Source: DATGHS01 sp035307785
Lineage (GTDB): Bacteria; Planctomycetota; Planctomycetia; Gemmatales; Gemmataceae
Reading direction: 5' to 3'
DNA: 10,524 nt
Assembly (NCBI GenBank): GCA_035307785.1
Contig: DATGHS010000364.1
Coordinates: 1-10,524, forward strand
Shown here one piece after another: positions 1 to 6,216 of the stretch (position 1 is the stretch's first letter; each line of letters opens with the position of its first letter). The notes below the pieces were generated by a model. The model was not told the origin of the DNA and ran no database searches. It saw only the letters and a program-made list of their open reading frames with translations. Made by a program: the position numbers and the translations under genes.

Positions 1-240
1 GGGGTTCCATATCACAGCCCAGGGTTGCCGCGCTAGCGGCTACCCTGGGAAGCGACCGCCGCCCCAAACCGTACCCCGAAGGGGTTGCATAAAGGGTTGC
101 TTGCCCAGCGCTGGAACCCTTTCAGGGTTCGTGGATGAAGGGCGGGTTTCCCAACCCAGGATAGTCCCGGCGCGCCGGGACAACCCTGGGCTATGTTATG
201 TAACGCCTTCGGCGTAAAAACTATGCGCGAAAGTCCAGGT
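1..240. repeat. Cluster of GC-rich palindromes, non-coding
   Basis: No convincing gene lies here. The stretch is a run of hairpins. At 18-49 a CCCAGGGT/ACCCTGGG stem encloses an inner CCGC/GCGG stem with a GCTA loop. At 73-85 ACCCC and GGGGT flank GAA. At 105-114 there is the palindrome CCAGCGCTGG, followed at 114-130 by GAACCCT/AGGGTTC around TTC. At 155-190 CCCAGG/CCTGGG arms enclose an 18-base perfect palindrome (164-181). At 203-215 ACGCC/GGCGT flank TTC. The outer stems at 18-49 and 155-190 share the CCCAGG...CCTGGG ends, so these look like two units of one repeat. Open frames crossing the block are low-complexity and unlike proteins. The block lies downstream of the dehydrogenase gene and could cap its transcript, but there is no T-tract. 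Nothing recognisable is seen in 241-344. Confidence 0.6.
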
Positions 241-344
241 ATTTTGTCAAACTTCATTAGGGAAGGGGGACGGGGGTTAGGTTTCAGGACTTGTCTGAAT
301 TCCAGAGGCACACCCACCTGGCTTCAATCCGGAATTCATTCCAT

Positions 345-1370
345 TCATGGCGTGACCATGATCTTCCCGAACATTTCCCGCCGTTCCATCTTTTCCTGCG
401 CTTCGCGGAGCTTTTCCAAGGGAAACACCGAATCCACCACCGGCCGCAGCAGCCGTCGCTCTACCAACTTTAGGCATTGCAAGAGATCGCTGCGGCTGCC
501 CATGTAGGCGCCCAGCACGGCATGCTGTTGCGTGAAGAAGAAGCGCAGGTCGATTTCGACTTTCGGTCCCGTGGTCGCGCCGCAGGTCACGAGCCGGCCG
601 TTACGGCCCAGGCAGCGCGTGGCCTGTTGCCAGACCGCAGCCCCGACGTGCTCCACCACGATGTCGGCCCCCTGCCCTCCGGTGGCGGCCTTCACTTCTT
701 TGGCCACGTCCTGCGTGTTGTAATTCAACGTAATGTCAGCCCCGAGATCCTTGGCCTTGCGGAGTTTCTCGTCGCTGCCGGCCACGGCCAGCACCCGCGC
801 CCCGGCCAGTTTGGCAATCTGAATGGCGGCCACGCCGACCCCGCTGGATGCGCCCCAAACGACCACATTATCGTTCGGCTGCACGCCGGCGCGCCGATGC
901 AGCATGTTCCAGGCGGTGACGAACGTCAGCGGCACCGCAGCCCACTCCACGAACGACCAGGCATCGCTGATCGGGATCAAATTGTAAGCCTTGGTTTTGG
1001 CAAACTCGGCGAAGCCGCCCTGCGTCTGGTTGCCCTGGATGTGGTAATCCGGCGCACACTGGTCGAGGCCGCGGGCGCACCATTCGCCGCTGGGGTCGGC
1101 CTGGCCCGGCGAGATCATGACGCGCTGGCCGGCGGTAAAGCCCTTGACACTCTTTCCGACTTCGGAGATTTCGCCGGTGGTTTCGCAACCACCGATGTGC
1201 GGCATCGAGATCTTCATGCCCAGGCCCTTGCGCACCCAGACGTCGAGATGATTCAAGGCACAGGCTTTCACGCGCACCAGGACTTCGTCATCCTCGATTT
1301 GCGGCGTGGGCAGGTCCATGAGTTTCAAGACTTCCGGCCCGCCGTGTTCTGCGAAGGCCATTGCACGCAT
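345..1370 (-). CDS. Zinc-less MDR-family alcohol dehydrogenase / quinone oxidoreductase-like protein
   Basis: This 341-residue protein has the normal length and order of the medium-chain dehydrogenase/reductase superfamily: a GroES-like N-terminal domain (about 1-130), then a Rossmann nucleotide-binding domain with GASSGVG at 173-179. The segment AGSDEK after the second strand fits NADP(H), by family analogy. The catalytic zinc ligands of true alcohol dehydrogenases are not obvious: the first position reads ACALNHLD and the GHE motif is replaced by GCE (61-63). Of the structural zinc loop only Cys98 and Cys105 remain. It is therefore better called quinone-oxidoreductase-like or an enoyl reductase-like member than a zinc alcohol dehydrogenase; the substrate cannot be told. 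The ATG at 1370 is preceded by GGAG seven bases upstream, which supports this start. It is probably cytosolic, with no signal peptide, and is divergent from the porin gene. Confidence 0.9.
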   Translation of the reverse strand: MRAMAFAEHGGPEVLKLMDLPTPQIEDDEVLVRVKACALNHLDVWVRKGLGMKISMPHIGGCETTGEISEVGKSVKGFTAGQRVMISPGQADPSGEWCARGLDQCAPDYHIQGNQTQGGFAEFAKTKAYNLIPISDAWSFVEWAAVPLTFVTAWNMLHRRAGVQPNDNVVVWGASSGVGVAAIQIAKLAGARVLAVAGSDEKLRKAKDLGADITLNYNTQDVAKEVKAATGGQGADIVVEHVGAAVWQQATRCLGRNGRLVTCGATTGPKVEIDLRFFFTQQHAVLGAYMGSRSDLLQCLKLVERRLLRPVVDSVFPLEKLREAQEKMERREMFGKIMVTP

Positions 1371-1389
1371 CTTACGTCTCCATTGCCTT

Positions 1390-1450
1390 AACGAGCCGGA
1401 AGCGTAAGCGACGGATCGGGGCGATCCGTCGCTTACGCTTCCGGCTCGTT
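1390..1450. repeat. Perfect 29-bp stem hairpin with 3-base loop
   Basis: Bases 1390-1418 and 1422-1450 are exact reverse complements around a GGG loop. The arm begins AACGAGCCGGAAGCGTAA, a motif I recall as a dispersed repeat in planctomycete genomes (from memory, not checked). There is no T-tract on either side. The hairpin lies about 20 bases upstream of the dehydrogenase start, so it would form in that gene's 5' leader if transcription starts further out. Read on the minus strand, the 1422-1450 arm (met first) does not encode the motif in the listed 60-codon frame; that frame ends with NEPEA and a stop in the right-hand arm. Confidence 0.85.
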
Positions 1451-1615
1451 TATGTGGTTCCCCATCTTCACTATCCTTCCACCGAAAGCCAATTCTAGCG
1501 GATTTGCATGAAGTTCCGCCAAAAACGGATAATCTTCATATTCCGAAAATTCCGGTTTTCCGATGAAAACTGCATCGAACGGTTTTACCGGCTGTATGGG
1601 TTCTTCCAGTTGCAT
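1433..1615 (-). CDS. Possible small protein of 60 residues (uncertain)
   Basis: This frame runs from an ATG at 1615 to a TAA inside the perfect hairpin and ends in NEPEA. Its composition is protein-like: it has no cysteine, many Glu, Pro and Phe, a mix of charged and hydrophobic residues, and a segment FSEYEDYPFLAELHANP that does not look like random translation. Against it, there is no Shine-Dalgarno sequence before the ATG, third codon positions are less GC-rich than in the neighbouring genes, and the frame covers the region where the porin promoter should be. It points toward the dehydrogenase, 62 bases before that start. It could be a genuine leader gene, or the remaining 3' end of a decayed gene whose stop is supplied by the repeat. 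I recognise no family. Confidence 0.3.
   Translation of the reverse strand: MQLEEPIQPVKPFDAVFIGKPEFSEYEDYPFLAELHANPLELAFGGRIVKMGNHINEPEA
1492..1522 (-). promoter_or_regulatory. Candidate promoter for the dehydrogenase
   Basis: On the minus strand TTGGCG (1522-1517) and TAGAAT (1497-1492) resemble -35 and -10 boxes, but the spacer is 19 bases, which is long. Transcription from here would place the 29-bp hairpin in the leader. It overlaps the candidate promoter for the porin on the other strand. Confidence 0.22.
1504..1533 (+). promoter_or_regulatory. Candidate promoter for the porin gene
   Basis: TTGCAT (1504-1509) and GATAAT (1528-1533) are separated by 18 bases, a reasonable sigma-70-type arrangement. 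It would give a leader of about 85 bases ahead of the porin ATG. Planctomycete promoter rules are poorly known to me, so this is a pattern match only. Confidence 0.35.
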
Positions 1616-1625
1616 GGGGTGATTT

Positions 1626-3557
1626 ATGCGCAGAATGAACTCCGTTTTCTGGCGTGGGGCACGGTGGGCGTGCCTCGTGCTTGGAATCGGTGTGGGTACG
1701 GGCGGCGGCAGCGTGCTTGCGCAATCGCAATATCCCGCCTCGGCCCCTTCGAGCGGCTACGGCTCCGTCGTGCCGCCACCGCCCATTCCGCAGGCGCCGA
1801 GCTTTGTGGCACCTGGGCAAATTCCCAGCGCTTCGAGCACCGTCGTTCCGGCTCCGATCATTCCGCTACCGCCGGGCAGTAGCCTGTCGACGACTTTAAA
1901 CGGCGTTGGCAGCCAGGCGCTCGCGCCGAAGACCGGCGCGCCGTCGCCGCTGCCGATGAGCGGCCCGATGTACGTGCAACAGCCGATGGGGCCCACCATG
2001 GGGCCGGACTCGCCGGCAATTCAAGCGTTGATCGATCAGCGCATCAAACTTCACGATGAAGAGGTCGCCCGGAAGAAGAAAGCGGACGACGACGCCAAGG
2101 CCGCCGAAGCCGCTGCGCGCGGCACCGAGGTTGTGAACAACGTGCCGCTGTCGGTCACCTGGAATAACAGCGTCTGGTTCTCGGGCGCAGATAATGCCTT
2201 CCGCGTTCGACTCGGCGGCTACGGCCAGTACGACACCAGCCACTGGATTCAGGATCCGAAGACGTTGCCCCCGGCATTTGGCGGCAACGGTGCGGCCAAC
2301 GAGGGCCAGTTCGAAAACGGCATCTTCGTTCGGCGTGCCCGTATCGAATTTGAAGGCACCTTGTGGGAGAATTTCGAGTTTCAATTCTACCCCGAATTCG
2401 AAGGCGTCAACCGGCTTCAATATGACGAATTTTGGTTCGGCTTGAAGGAAATCCCTATCCTCGGCAGCATCCGCTTCGGTAAAGACAAGATCCCCACATC
2501 GATGGAATCGGTCGGTTCCAGTAAAGACGTGTGGTTCATGGAACGGTCGGAAAACTTCGACACGTTCAACTCGGAATTCGGTTTGGGCCTGTTCTGGATT
2601 CGTAATTACTTCAATGAGCGCATGAGTTCATCGGCCTGGGTAGGCAAATGGGATATTTCCGAGTTCTCGTACAACGAAGGCGACTACTTCGATAACAACG
2701 GCTACGCCGCTGCCATCCGCATCACCGGATTGCCGATTTACGAGGGCGACGGCCGCTATCTGGTACACCTTGGCTGTTCGTTCCAGTATCGTCAACCCAA
2801 CCTGGACAGTGGTCTGGGTGTGTTCGCCCCCGCACCGGCAGCAGCTGCCGTCGCATCAAGCACGGGCGCCAGCTTTTTCCGGTTCCGAGCGCGGCCCGAC
2901 ATGCGCGATGCCGTGGGCATCGGCGCATTGACCAATAGCGGCGGTCTTGGCAACACGATCATCGGTTACGGCGACGGCGACGGCACGCGGCTGGTGGACA
3001 CGGGCCTTATCAGTGGCCAAAACGTCTGCATGGTCACGCCGGAATTCATGGTCTACTGGGGCCGATTTGCGCTGCTGAGCGAAGGATCGCTTAACTGGGT
3101 CAGCAATGCGAGTTCCATTAATGCGACCACGGGCGCCGCTACTCCGATCGGCAACCAGTTTTACTGGGGCTGGTATGCCCAGGCGAGCTGTTTCCTGACC
3201 GGCGAACAGCGCACGTACAACAAACGCTACGGCACCTACGCGCGGGTGATTCCCAATGAAAACGCCTGGCTTGTGCGCGATGAAGACGGCAACTTCAACG
3301 GCGGTCTGGGCGCCTGGGAAGTGTTGTTCCGCTACGACTACATCAACGTAAACGTGGTCAACAATACGTTGCCTGGCGCGCCTGGTATCGTGGGCGGCAG
3401 CGGTATCATGAACTCCTACACCGCCGGTGTGAACTGGCACATCAACCCGAACTGCCGGTTGATGTTCAATTACACTGTCGCCGGAAGGGAAATGCAGGCT
3501 GCGGCCGGCAATGCCATTCTGCAAGGCATCGGCACCCGCGTCCACTTCCAGTTCTAA
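1626..3557 (+). CDS. Outer-membrane porin, OprP-like beta-barrel family
   Basis: The product has 643 residues. Residues 1-32 form a signal peptide with a basic start, a hydrophobic core and a likely cut after LAQ. Residues 36-128 are rich in Pro, Ser and Gly. Residues 129-167 are a charged Ala/Lys/Asp segment likely to form a coiled coil. From about 180 to the end is a barrel-like domain with alternating aromatic residues, including RLGGYGQYD, RRARIEFEGTLWENFEFQFYPEFEG and RFGKDKIPTSME, and a C-terminal Phe (HFQF), as expected for barrel assembly. These features match the phosphate-selective porin O/P type proteins common in planctomycetes; transport of phosphate itself is not shown. The extra N-terminal region could link the barrel to other envelope layers (inference). 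A GGGGTGA lies three to nine bases ahead of the ATG; the in-frame ATG at 1635 is an alternative. Confidence 0.85.
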   Translation: MRRMNSVFWRGARWACLVLGIGVGTGGGSVLAQSQYPASAPSSGYGSVVPPPPIPQAPSFVAPGQIPSASSTVVPAPIIPLPPGSSLSTTLNGVGSQALAPKTGAPSPLPMSGPMYVQQPMGPTMGPDSPAIQALIDQRIKLHDEEVARKKKADDDAKAAEAAARGTEVVNNVPLSVTWNNSVWFSGADNAFRVRLGGYGQYDTSHWIQDPKTLPPAFGGNGAANEGQFENGIFVRRARIEFEGTLWENFEFQFYPEFEGVNRLQYDEFWFGLKEIPILGSIRFGKDKIPTSMESVGSSKDVWFMERSENFDTFNSEFGLGLFWIRNYFNERMSSSAWVGKWDISEFSYNEGDYFDNNGYAAAIRITGLPIYEGDGRYLVHLGCSFQYRQPNLDSGLGVFAPAPAAAAVASSTGASFFRFRARPDMRDAVGIGALTNSGGLGNTIIGYGDGDGTRLVDTGLISGQNVCMVTPEFMVYWGRFALLSEGSLNWVSNASSINATTGAATPIGNQFYWGWYAQASCFLTGEQRTYNKRYGTYARVIPNENAWLVRDEDGNFNGGLGAWEVLFRYDYINVNVVNNTLPGAPGIVGGSGIMNSYTAGVNWHINPNCRLMFNYTVAGREMQAAAGNAILQGIGTRVHFQF

Positions 3558-3564
3558 GACCTGA

Positions 3565-3634
3565 TGCCGGGTAACCCGCTGGCCCGGCAAATCAAGGAAC
3601 GACTTTAACCGGCCGGGCCGAGCGTGGCCCGGCC
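3565..3634. repeat. Two hairpins between the porin and the Cys-rich gene
   Basis: TGCCGGG (3565-3571) pairs with CCCGGCA (3583-3589), and GGCCGGGCC (3611-3619) pairs perfectly with GGCCCGGCC (3626-3634) around a six-base loop. Neither has a T-tract, so they are not typical intrinsic terminators. They could protect the 3' end of the porin mRNA or reduce read-through into the next gene; this is inference from position. Confidence 0.6.
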
Positions 3635-3674
3635 TGATTCACCCCTGAACCGAAAACGTAAGGAAACGAAAACC

Positions 3675-4130
3675 ATGATCCAGATGAAACGACTCTTGGT
3701 GGGCGCCGTGGCCATCGTGTTGACGGCCGGCGTTGTCGCCATCGCCGAACCGCCCAAGCCACTGCCGCCGCAAGTGGCGCAACCGGCCCCGACGGGCATC
3801 TACGACCCGAACGTGCAGCAAACACACCTGATCGGCCCCATTCCCTTCGGCATGGAGCACTGCGACACCTGCGAGAAGTACGTCTGCAAGCTCCAGACCA
3901 AGGAAGTGAAAAAGCCGGTCTACACCTCGCATTGCGTGCCCTACTGCGTGCCCTACTGCGGCCACCACAATTGTGCCGACTCCTGCGCAGAATGCGGCAT
4001 GATCGCCTACAAGAACGTCCTGGTGAAGAAGGCCCGGATCGTTTGCGAAACGAAGTGCGTGCCGGTGCCGGCTCCATGTGATGCGTGCGCCCCCGGAGTT
4101 CCGTGTGCTCCGATTGCCCCGCACAAATGA
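3675..4130 (+). CDS. Exported cysteine-rich small protein, function unknown
   Basis: The 151-residue product starts with a signal peptide (basic MIQMKR, hydrophobic core to about residue 24, likely cut after AIA). It has a Pro-rich stretch at 26-39 and then 14 cysteines between residues 63 and 144. These include CDTC, a near-tandem CVPYCVPYC (87-95), CAEC, CETKC and CDAC. Paired CxxC and CxxxC spacing suggests metal binding or disulfides outside the cytoplasm; there is no CxxCH haem site. AAGGAA at 3660-3665 lies nine bases before ATG 3675, which makes this start better than the upstream in-frame ATG at 3624, which would bury the signal peptide. An ATG at 3684 is also possible. It follows the porin in the same direction and ends before a strong terminator, so the two may be partly co-transcribed. 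I recognise no named family. Confidence 0.8.
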   Translation: MIQMKRLLVGAVAIVLTAGVVAIAEPPKPLPPQVAQPAPTGIYDPNVQQTHLIGPIPFGMEHCDTCEKYVCKLQTKEVKKPVYTSHCVPYCVPYCGHHNCADSCAECGMIAYKNVLVKKARIVCETKCVPVPAPCDACAPGVPCAPIAPHK

Positions 4131-4150
4131 CTCGCGTTCTCTCCTGCTTC

Positions 4151-4190
4151 ATCCCGGCCCCGTGGCTTCCTGCGGGTCCGGGATTTTTTT
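4151..4190 (+). terminator. Rho-independent terminator after the Cys-rich gene
   Basis: ATCCCGG (4151-4157) pairs with CCGGGAT (4177-4183), with an inner CCCG/CGGG extension, and is followed by a run of seven T ending at 4190. The stem begins 21 bases after the stop codon of the Cys-rich gene. Confidence 0.9.
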
Positions 4191-4198
4191 GTTCCGGT

Positions 4199-4320
4199 GA
4201 GCCCACGGATGAACACGGATTCCATAACACGGATGAACACAGAAAGAAAACGAATTGAACAATGTGCTTTTTCTGATCCGTGTAAATCCGTGTTACGCAG
4301 TCCGTGTTCATCTGCGGGCC
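4199..4320. repeat. CACGGAT-heptad inverted-repeat element 1, gene-free
   Basis: Two arms of about 50 bases face each other around a short centre of roughly 16-20 bases. The left arm carries heptads at 4204, 4214, 4228 and 4238 (CACGGAT three times, then CACAGAA), a 10-14-10 spacing. The right arm, read in reverse complement, has the same layout. The left arm is the CATAAC type and the right arm the CGTAAC type. It begins about eight bases after the T-tract of the terminator. No open frame of useful size is carried in the centre. The left arm translates as MNTDSITRMNTE. Confidence 0.85.
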
Positions 4321-4366
4321 AATGCACTTCCTCGGCGAAACTTCCCTCCCTATGCGGGGTTGGTTC

Positions 4367-4375
4367 TGGTAATAT
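4367..4375 (+). promoter_or_regulatory. Candidate extended -10 promoter for the YHS-type gene
   Basis: TGGTAATAT fits an extended -10 element (TGnTAATAT), 33 bases ahead of the ATG at 4409. No good -35 box is seen. It lies between repeat element 1 and the gene, after a terminator, so a promoter is needed somewhere in 4191-4400. Confidence 0.3.
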
Positions 4376-4408
4376 CAAGCGTCTTCACTGCACGGGGGAA
4401 CTACGGTA

Positions 4409-5122
4409 ATGAAATACAGTGTCGCTGCGTTCGGCATCATCCTGATCGCGTCCATCTCGTTCGCCGCCGAGCCGGCGAAGGTGAAGCCGCGCGAGGCGTT
4501 GCAGCCATTCACTTTTCTCGTGGGCTCGTGGAAAGGCACCGGCATGCCGGAAGGCACGCGTGAGGAGAAAGACAAGGGCTGGTGGACCGAGCGCATAACC
4601 TGGAGTTGGCAATTCAAAGGCGATGACGCCTGGATGACCGCGAGTTTCGAGACCGGCAAGTACTATACCAAGGCCGAACTGCACGCGCTGCCGCAGGCCA
4701 ACAAGTTCAAGCTCACGGCCGAGACGGTAAACAAGGAGACGCAAACCTTCGAAGGCGAGCTGCAAGACAAGAAGCTGACGCTTGAACGGACGTACGACAA
4801 GACCAAAGAAACGCAGCGCATCACCTTCCAGCTATTGCACTCCAACCGCTACTTGTACCTTTACCACGTCCGGCCGGAAGGCAAGACCTTGTTCACCAAG
4901 CGATACCAGGTTGGCTGCACCAAGGAAGGCGAGGCCTTCGCCGCCACCGGCAGCAGCGAGAAGGAATGCCCGGTGAGCGGCGGACAGGGGACGATCCCGG
5001 TGAGCTACAACGGCAAGACCTATTACGTCTGCTGCACCGGCTGCCGCGACGAATTCAAAGCGAACCCGGAGAAGTATGTGAAGGAGTTTGAAGAGAAGCG
5101 GAAGAAGGAAAAAGAGAAGTAG
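4409..5122 (+). CDS. Exported protein with lipocalin-like part and C-terminal YHS-like Cys motif
   Basis: The product has 237 residues. A signal peptide covers about 1-20 (MKYSVAAFGIILIASISFAA). Residues 33-165 contain FLVGSWKG and alternating strands with many Trp, Tyr and Thr, which resembles the small secreted DUF1579/lipocalin-like proteins. Residues 187-225 hold CPVS, then YNGKTYYVCCTGC and EFKANPEKY, which closely follows the YHS/TRASH-type pattern in which the cysteines (187, 208, 209, 212) are likely metal ligands. The last 12 residues are a Lys/Glu tail. The protein probably acts in the periplasm and might sense or carry a metal, but this is inferred from the motif only. A GGGGGAA run lies about ten bases ahead of the ATG. 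The stop codon lies six bases before repeat element 2. Confidence 0.82.
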   Translation: MKYSVAAFGIILIASISFAAEPAKVKPREALQPFTFLVGSWKGTGMPEGTREEKDKGWWTERITWSWQFKGDDAWMTASFETGKYYTKAELHALPQANKFKLTAETVNKETQTFEGELQDKKLTLERTYDKTKETQRITFQLLHSNRYLYLYHVRPEGKTLFTKRYQVGCTKEGEAFAATGSSEKECPVSGGQGTIPVSYNGKTYYVCCTGCRDEFKANPEKYVKEFEEKRKKEKEK

Positions 5123-5128
5123 TCATTA

Positions 5129-5241
5129 GGCCACGGATTAACACAGACTGCGTAACACGGATGAACACGGATCAGAAGATATTAATCTGATTCCAATCCG
5201 TGTTGATCCGTGTAATGGAATCCGTGTTCATGCGTGGGCTG
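5129..5241. repeat. CACGGAT-heptad inverted-repeat element 2, gene-free
   Basis: This element fills almost the whole gap between two convergent genes, starting six bases after one stop and ending four bases before the other. The left arm (5129 to about 5178) is the CGTAAC type (ACTGCGTAAC). The right arm in reverse complement is the CATAAC type, here read as CATTAC. The order is thus opposite to element 1. The loop is only about 8-12 bases (GATATTAATC). Such a long hairpin between convergent stops could end transcription from both sides. The right arm read on the minus strand gives MNTDSITRINTD. Confidence 0.85.
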
Positions 5242-5245
5242 ATTC

Positions 5246-6151
5246 TTAATAGGCCACCATCCCCGAATGGCCGAAGCTGAATGCCCCCGGCACTACTGCT
5301 TCCGCCAGCATCTCCAGGCTTTCCACCAGCCGCGGGCCGGGGCGGTTGAAAAAGGCGTTGCCGTCGGCGACGAAGACCCGGCCATTGCGCACCGCTTTTA
5401 GCAGCCGCCAGTCTTCGCGATTCGCCAGTACGGGCATTTCCTGGCGGGTGCGAGCGATATCGAAGCCGCACGGCATGACCACAATCACATCCGGGTCTTG
5501 CCGCAGCAGGTCTTCCCAGGTCATCCAGGGCGAATGCGCGCCGGCTTTGCCGAAGAGGTTGACGCCGCCGGCCATTTCGACGAGTTCCGGGGTCCAGTTG
5601 CCGGCGGCCATCAGCGGGTCGATCCATTCCAGGCAGGCCACCGTAGGCTTGCGGCCCCAGTGGTTGGCCCGAGCCGAGATCGCTTGCATGCGCTTTTGCA
5701 GTGAATCGACCAGGGCCGGGCCGCGCTCCCACACACCGGCAGCCTCGGCAACGTGGCAAATGCCAGCCCACACATCGGCCAGGCAATTCGGTTGCAGCGA
5801 GACGATGGCCGGCCGGGGGCCGGTCCAGTCGCCGAGAGCCGCTTGCACGTCGCGCTCGCTGACGGCACAAACTTCGCAATGCGATTGCGTGACAATCAAG
5901 TCCGGCTGCAACTGTTGCAAGACATCGGTGAAGACACGGTAGACCGAAAGCGAATCGCGCACCGTTTCCTTCACGCGCCGGTCGATCTCGCCACTGCTGC
6001 CGTGGATGTCGAACTTCGGTTCCGTGCAGGCGGGCAGGCGCTTGACCCATTCCGGAAAGTCGCATTCATGCGAGCGGCCCACGAGTTGCTCGCCCAGCCC
6101 GAGCGAACAAACGATTTCCGTGGCACTGGCAATAAGGGAGACGATGCGCAT
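5246..6151 (-). CDS. BtuF-like cobalamin/corrinoid-binding protein (periplasmic-binding type III fold)
   Basis: The 301-residue product matches the helical-backbone metal/corrinoid receptor family (PF01497-type). It has RIVSLIASATEIVCSLGLG at 2-20, VGRSHECDFP at 24-33, VTQSHCEVCAVS at 87-98 and CLEWIDPLMAAGNWTPELV at 173-191, all hallmarks of proteins annotated as cobalamin-binding. In the classical system it captures vitamin B12 for an ABC importer. Here there is no signal peptide or lipobox, and no permease or ATPase gene lies nearby, so export and a transport role are uncertain. Frequent planctomycete and other homologs without a signal are known from memory, with unclear role. The ATG at 6151 lacks a Shine-Dalgarno sequence and lies only 12 bases from repeat element 3, so it may be leaderless or be transcribed through the element. 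Confidence 0.85.
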   Translation of the reverse strand: MRIVSLIASATEIVCSLGLGEQLVGRSHECDFPEWVKRLPACTEPKFDIHGSSGEIDRRVKETVRDSLSVYRVFTDVLQQLQPDLIVTQSHCEVCAVSERDVQAALGDWTGPRPAIVSLQPNCLADVWAGICHVAEAAGVWERGPALVDSLQKRMQAISARANHWGRKPTVACLEWIDPLMAAGNWTPELVEMAGGVNLFGKAGAHSPWMTWEDLLRQDPDVIVVMPCGFDIARTRQEMPVLANREDWRLLKAVRNGRVFVADGNAFFNRPGPRLVESLEMLAEAVVPGAFSFGHSGMVAY

Positions 6152-6163
6152 TTATGGTACATT

Positions 6164-6214
6164 GGCCCACGGATGAACACGGACTTCGTAACACCGATCA
6201 ACACGGATTAGAAA
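6164..6214 (+). repeat. Left arm (CGTAAC type) of element 3
   Basis: Heptads start at 6168, 6178, 6192 and 6202 (CACGGAT, CACGGAC, CACCGAT, CACGGAT), giving 10-14-10 spacing. The diagnostic stretch is GGACTTCGTAAC, which places it with the right arm of element 1 and the left arm of element 2. Confidence 0.85.
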
Positions 6215-6216
6215 AA

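Noticed and set aside
477..1391. Long plus-strand open frame of 304 codons opposite the dehydrogenase
   Set aside because: It is the antisense of a clear MDR gene, is rich in His, Gly, Ala and Arg, and has no recognisable domain.
1545..1590. Short inverted pairs such as CGGT/ACCG and GAAAA/TTTTC before the porin gene
   Set aside because: Stems of four to five bases are expected by chance in this region and do not combine into a longer structure.
3565..3634. Intrinsic terminator after the porin gene
   Set aside because: The two hairpins are strong but neither is followed by a T-tract.
3592..4311. Minus-strand frame of 239 codons starting in repeat element 1
   Set aside because: The start is the repeat peptide MNTD and the rest is the antisense of the Cys-rich gene and its terminator, very rich in Arg and Ser.
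5172..6065. Long second minus-strand frame overlapping the BtuF-like gene
   Set aside because: It is the shifted frame of a well-supported gene, with Arg/Ala/Gly-rich low-complexity composition, and it runs into repeat element 2.
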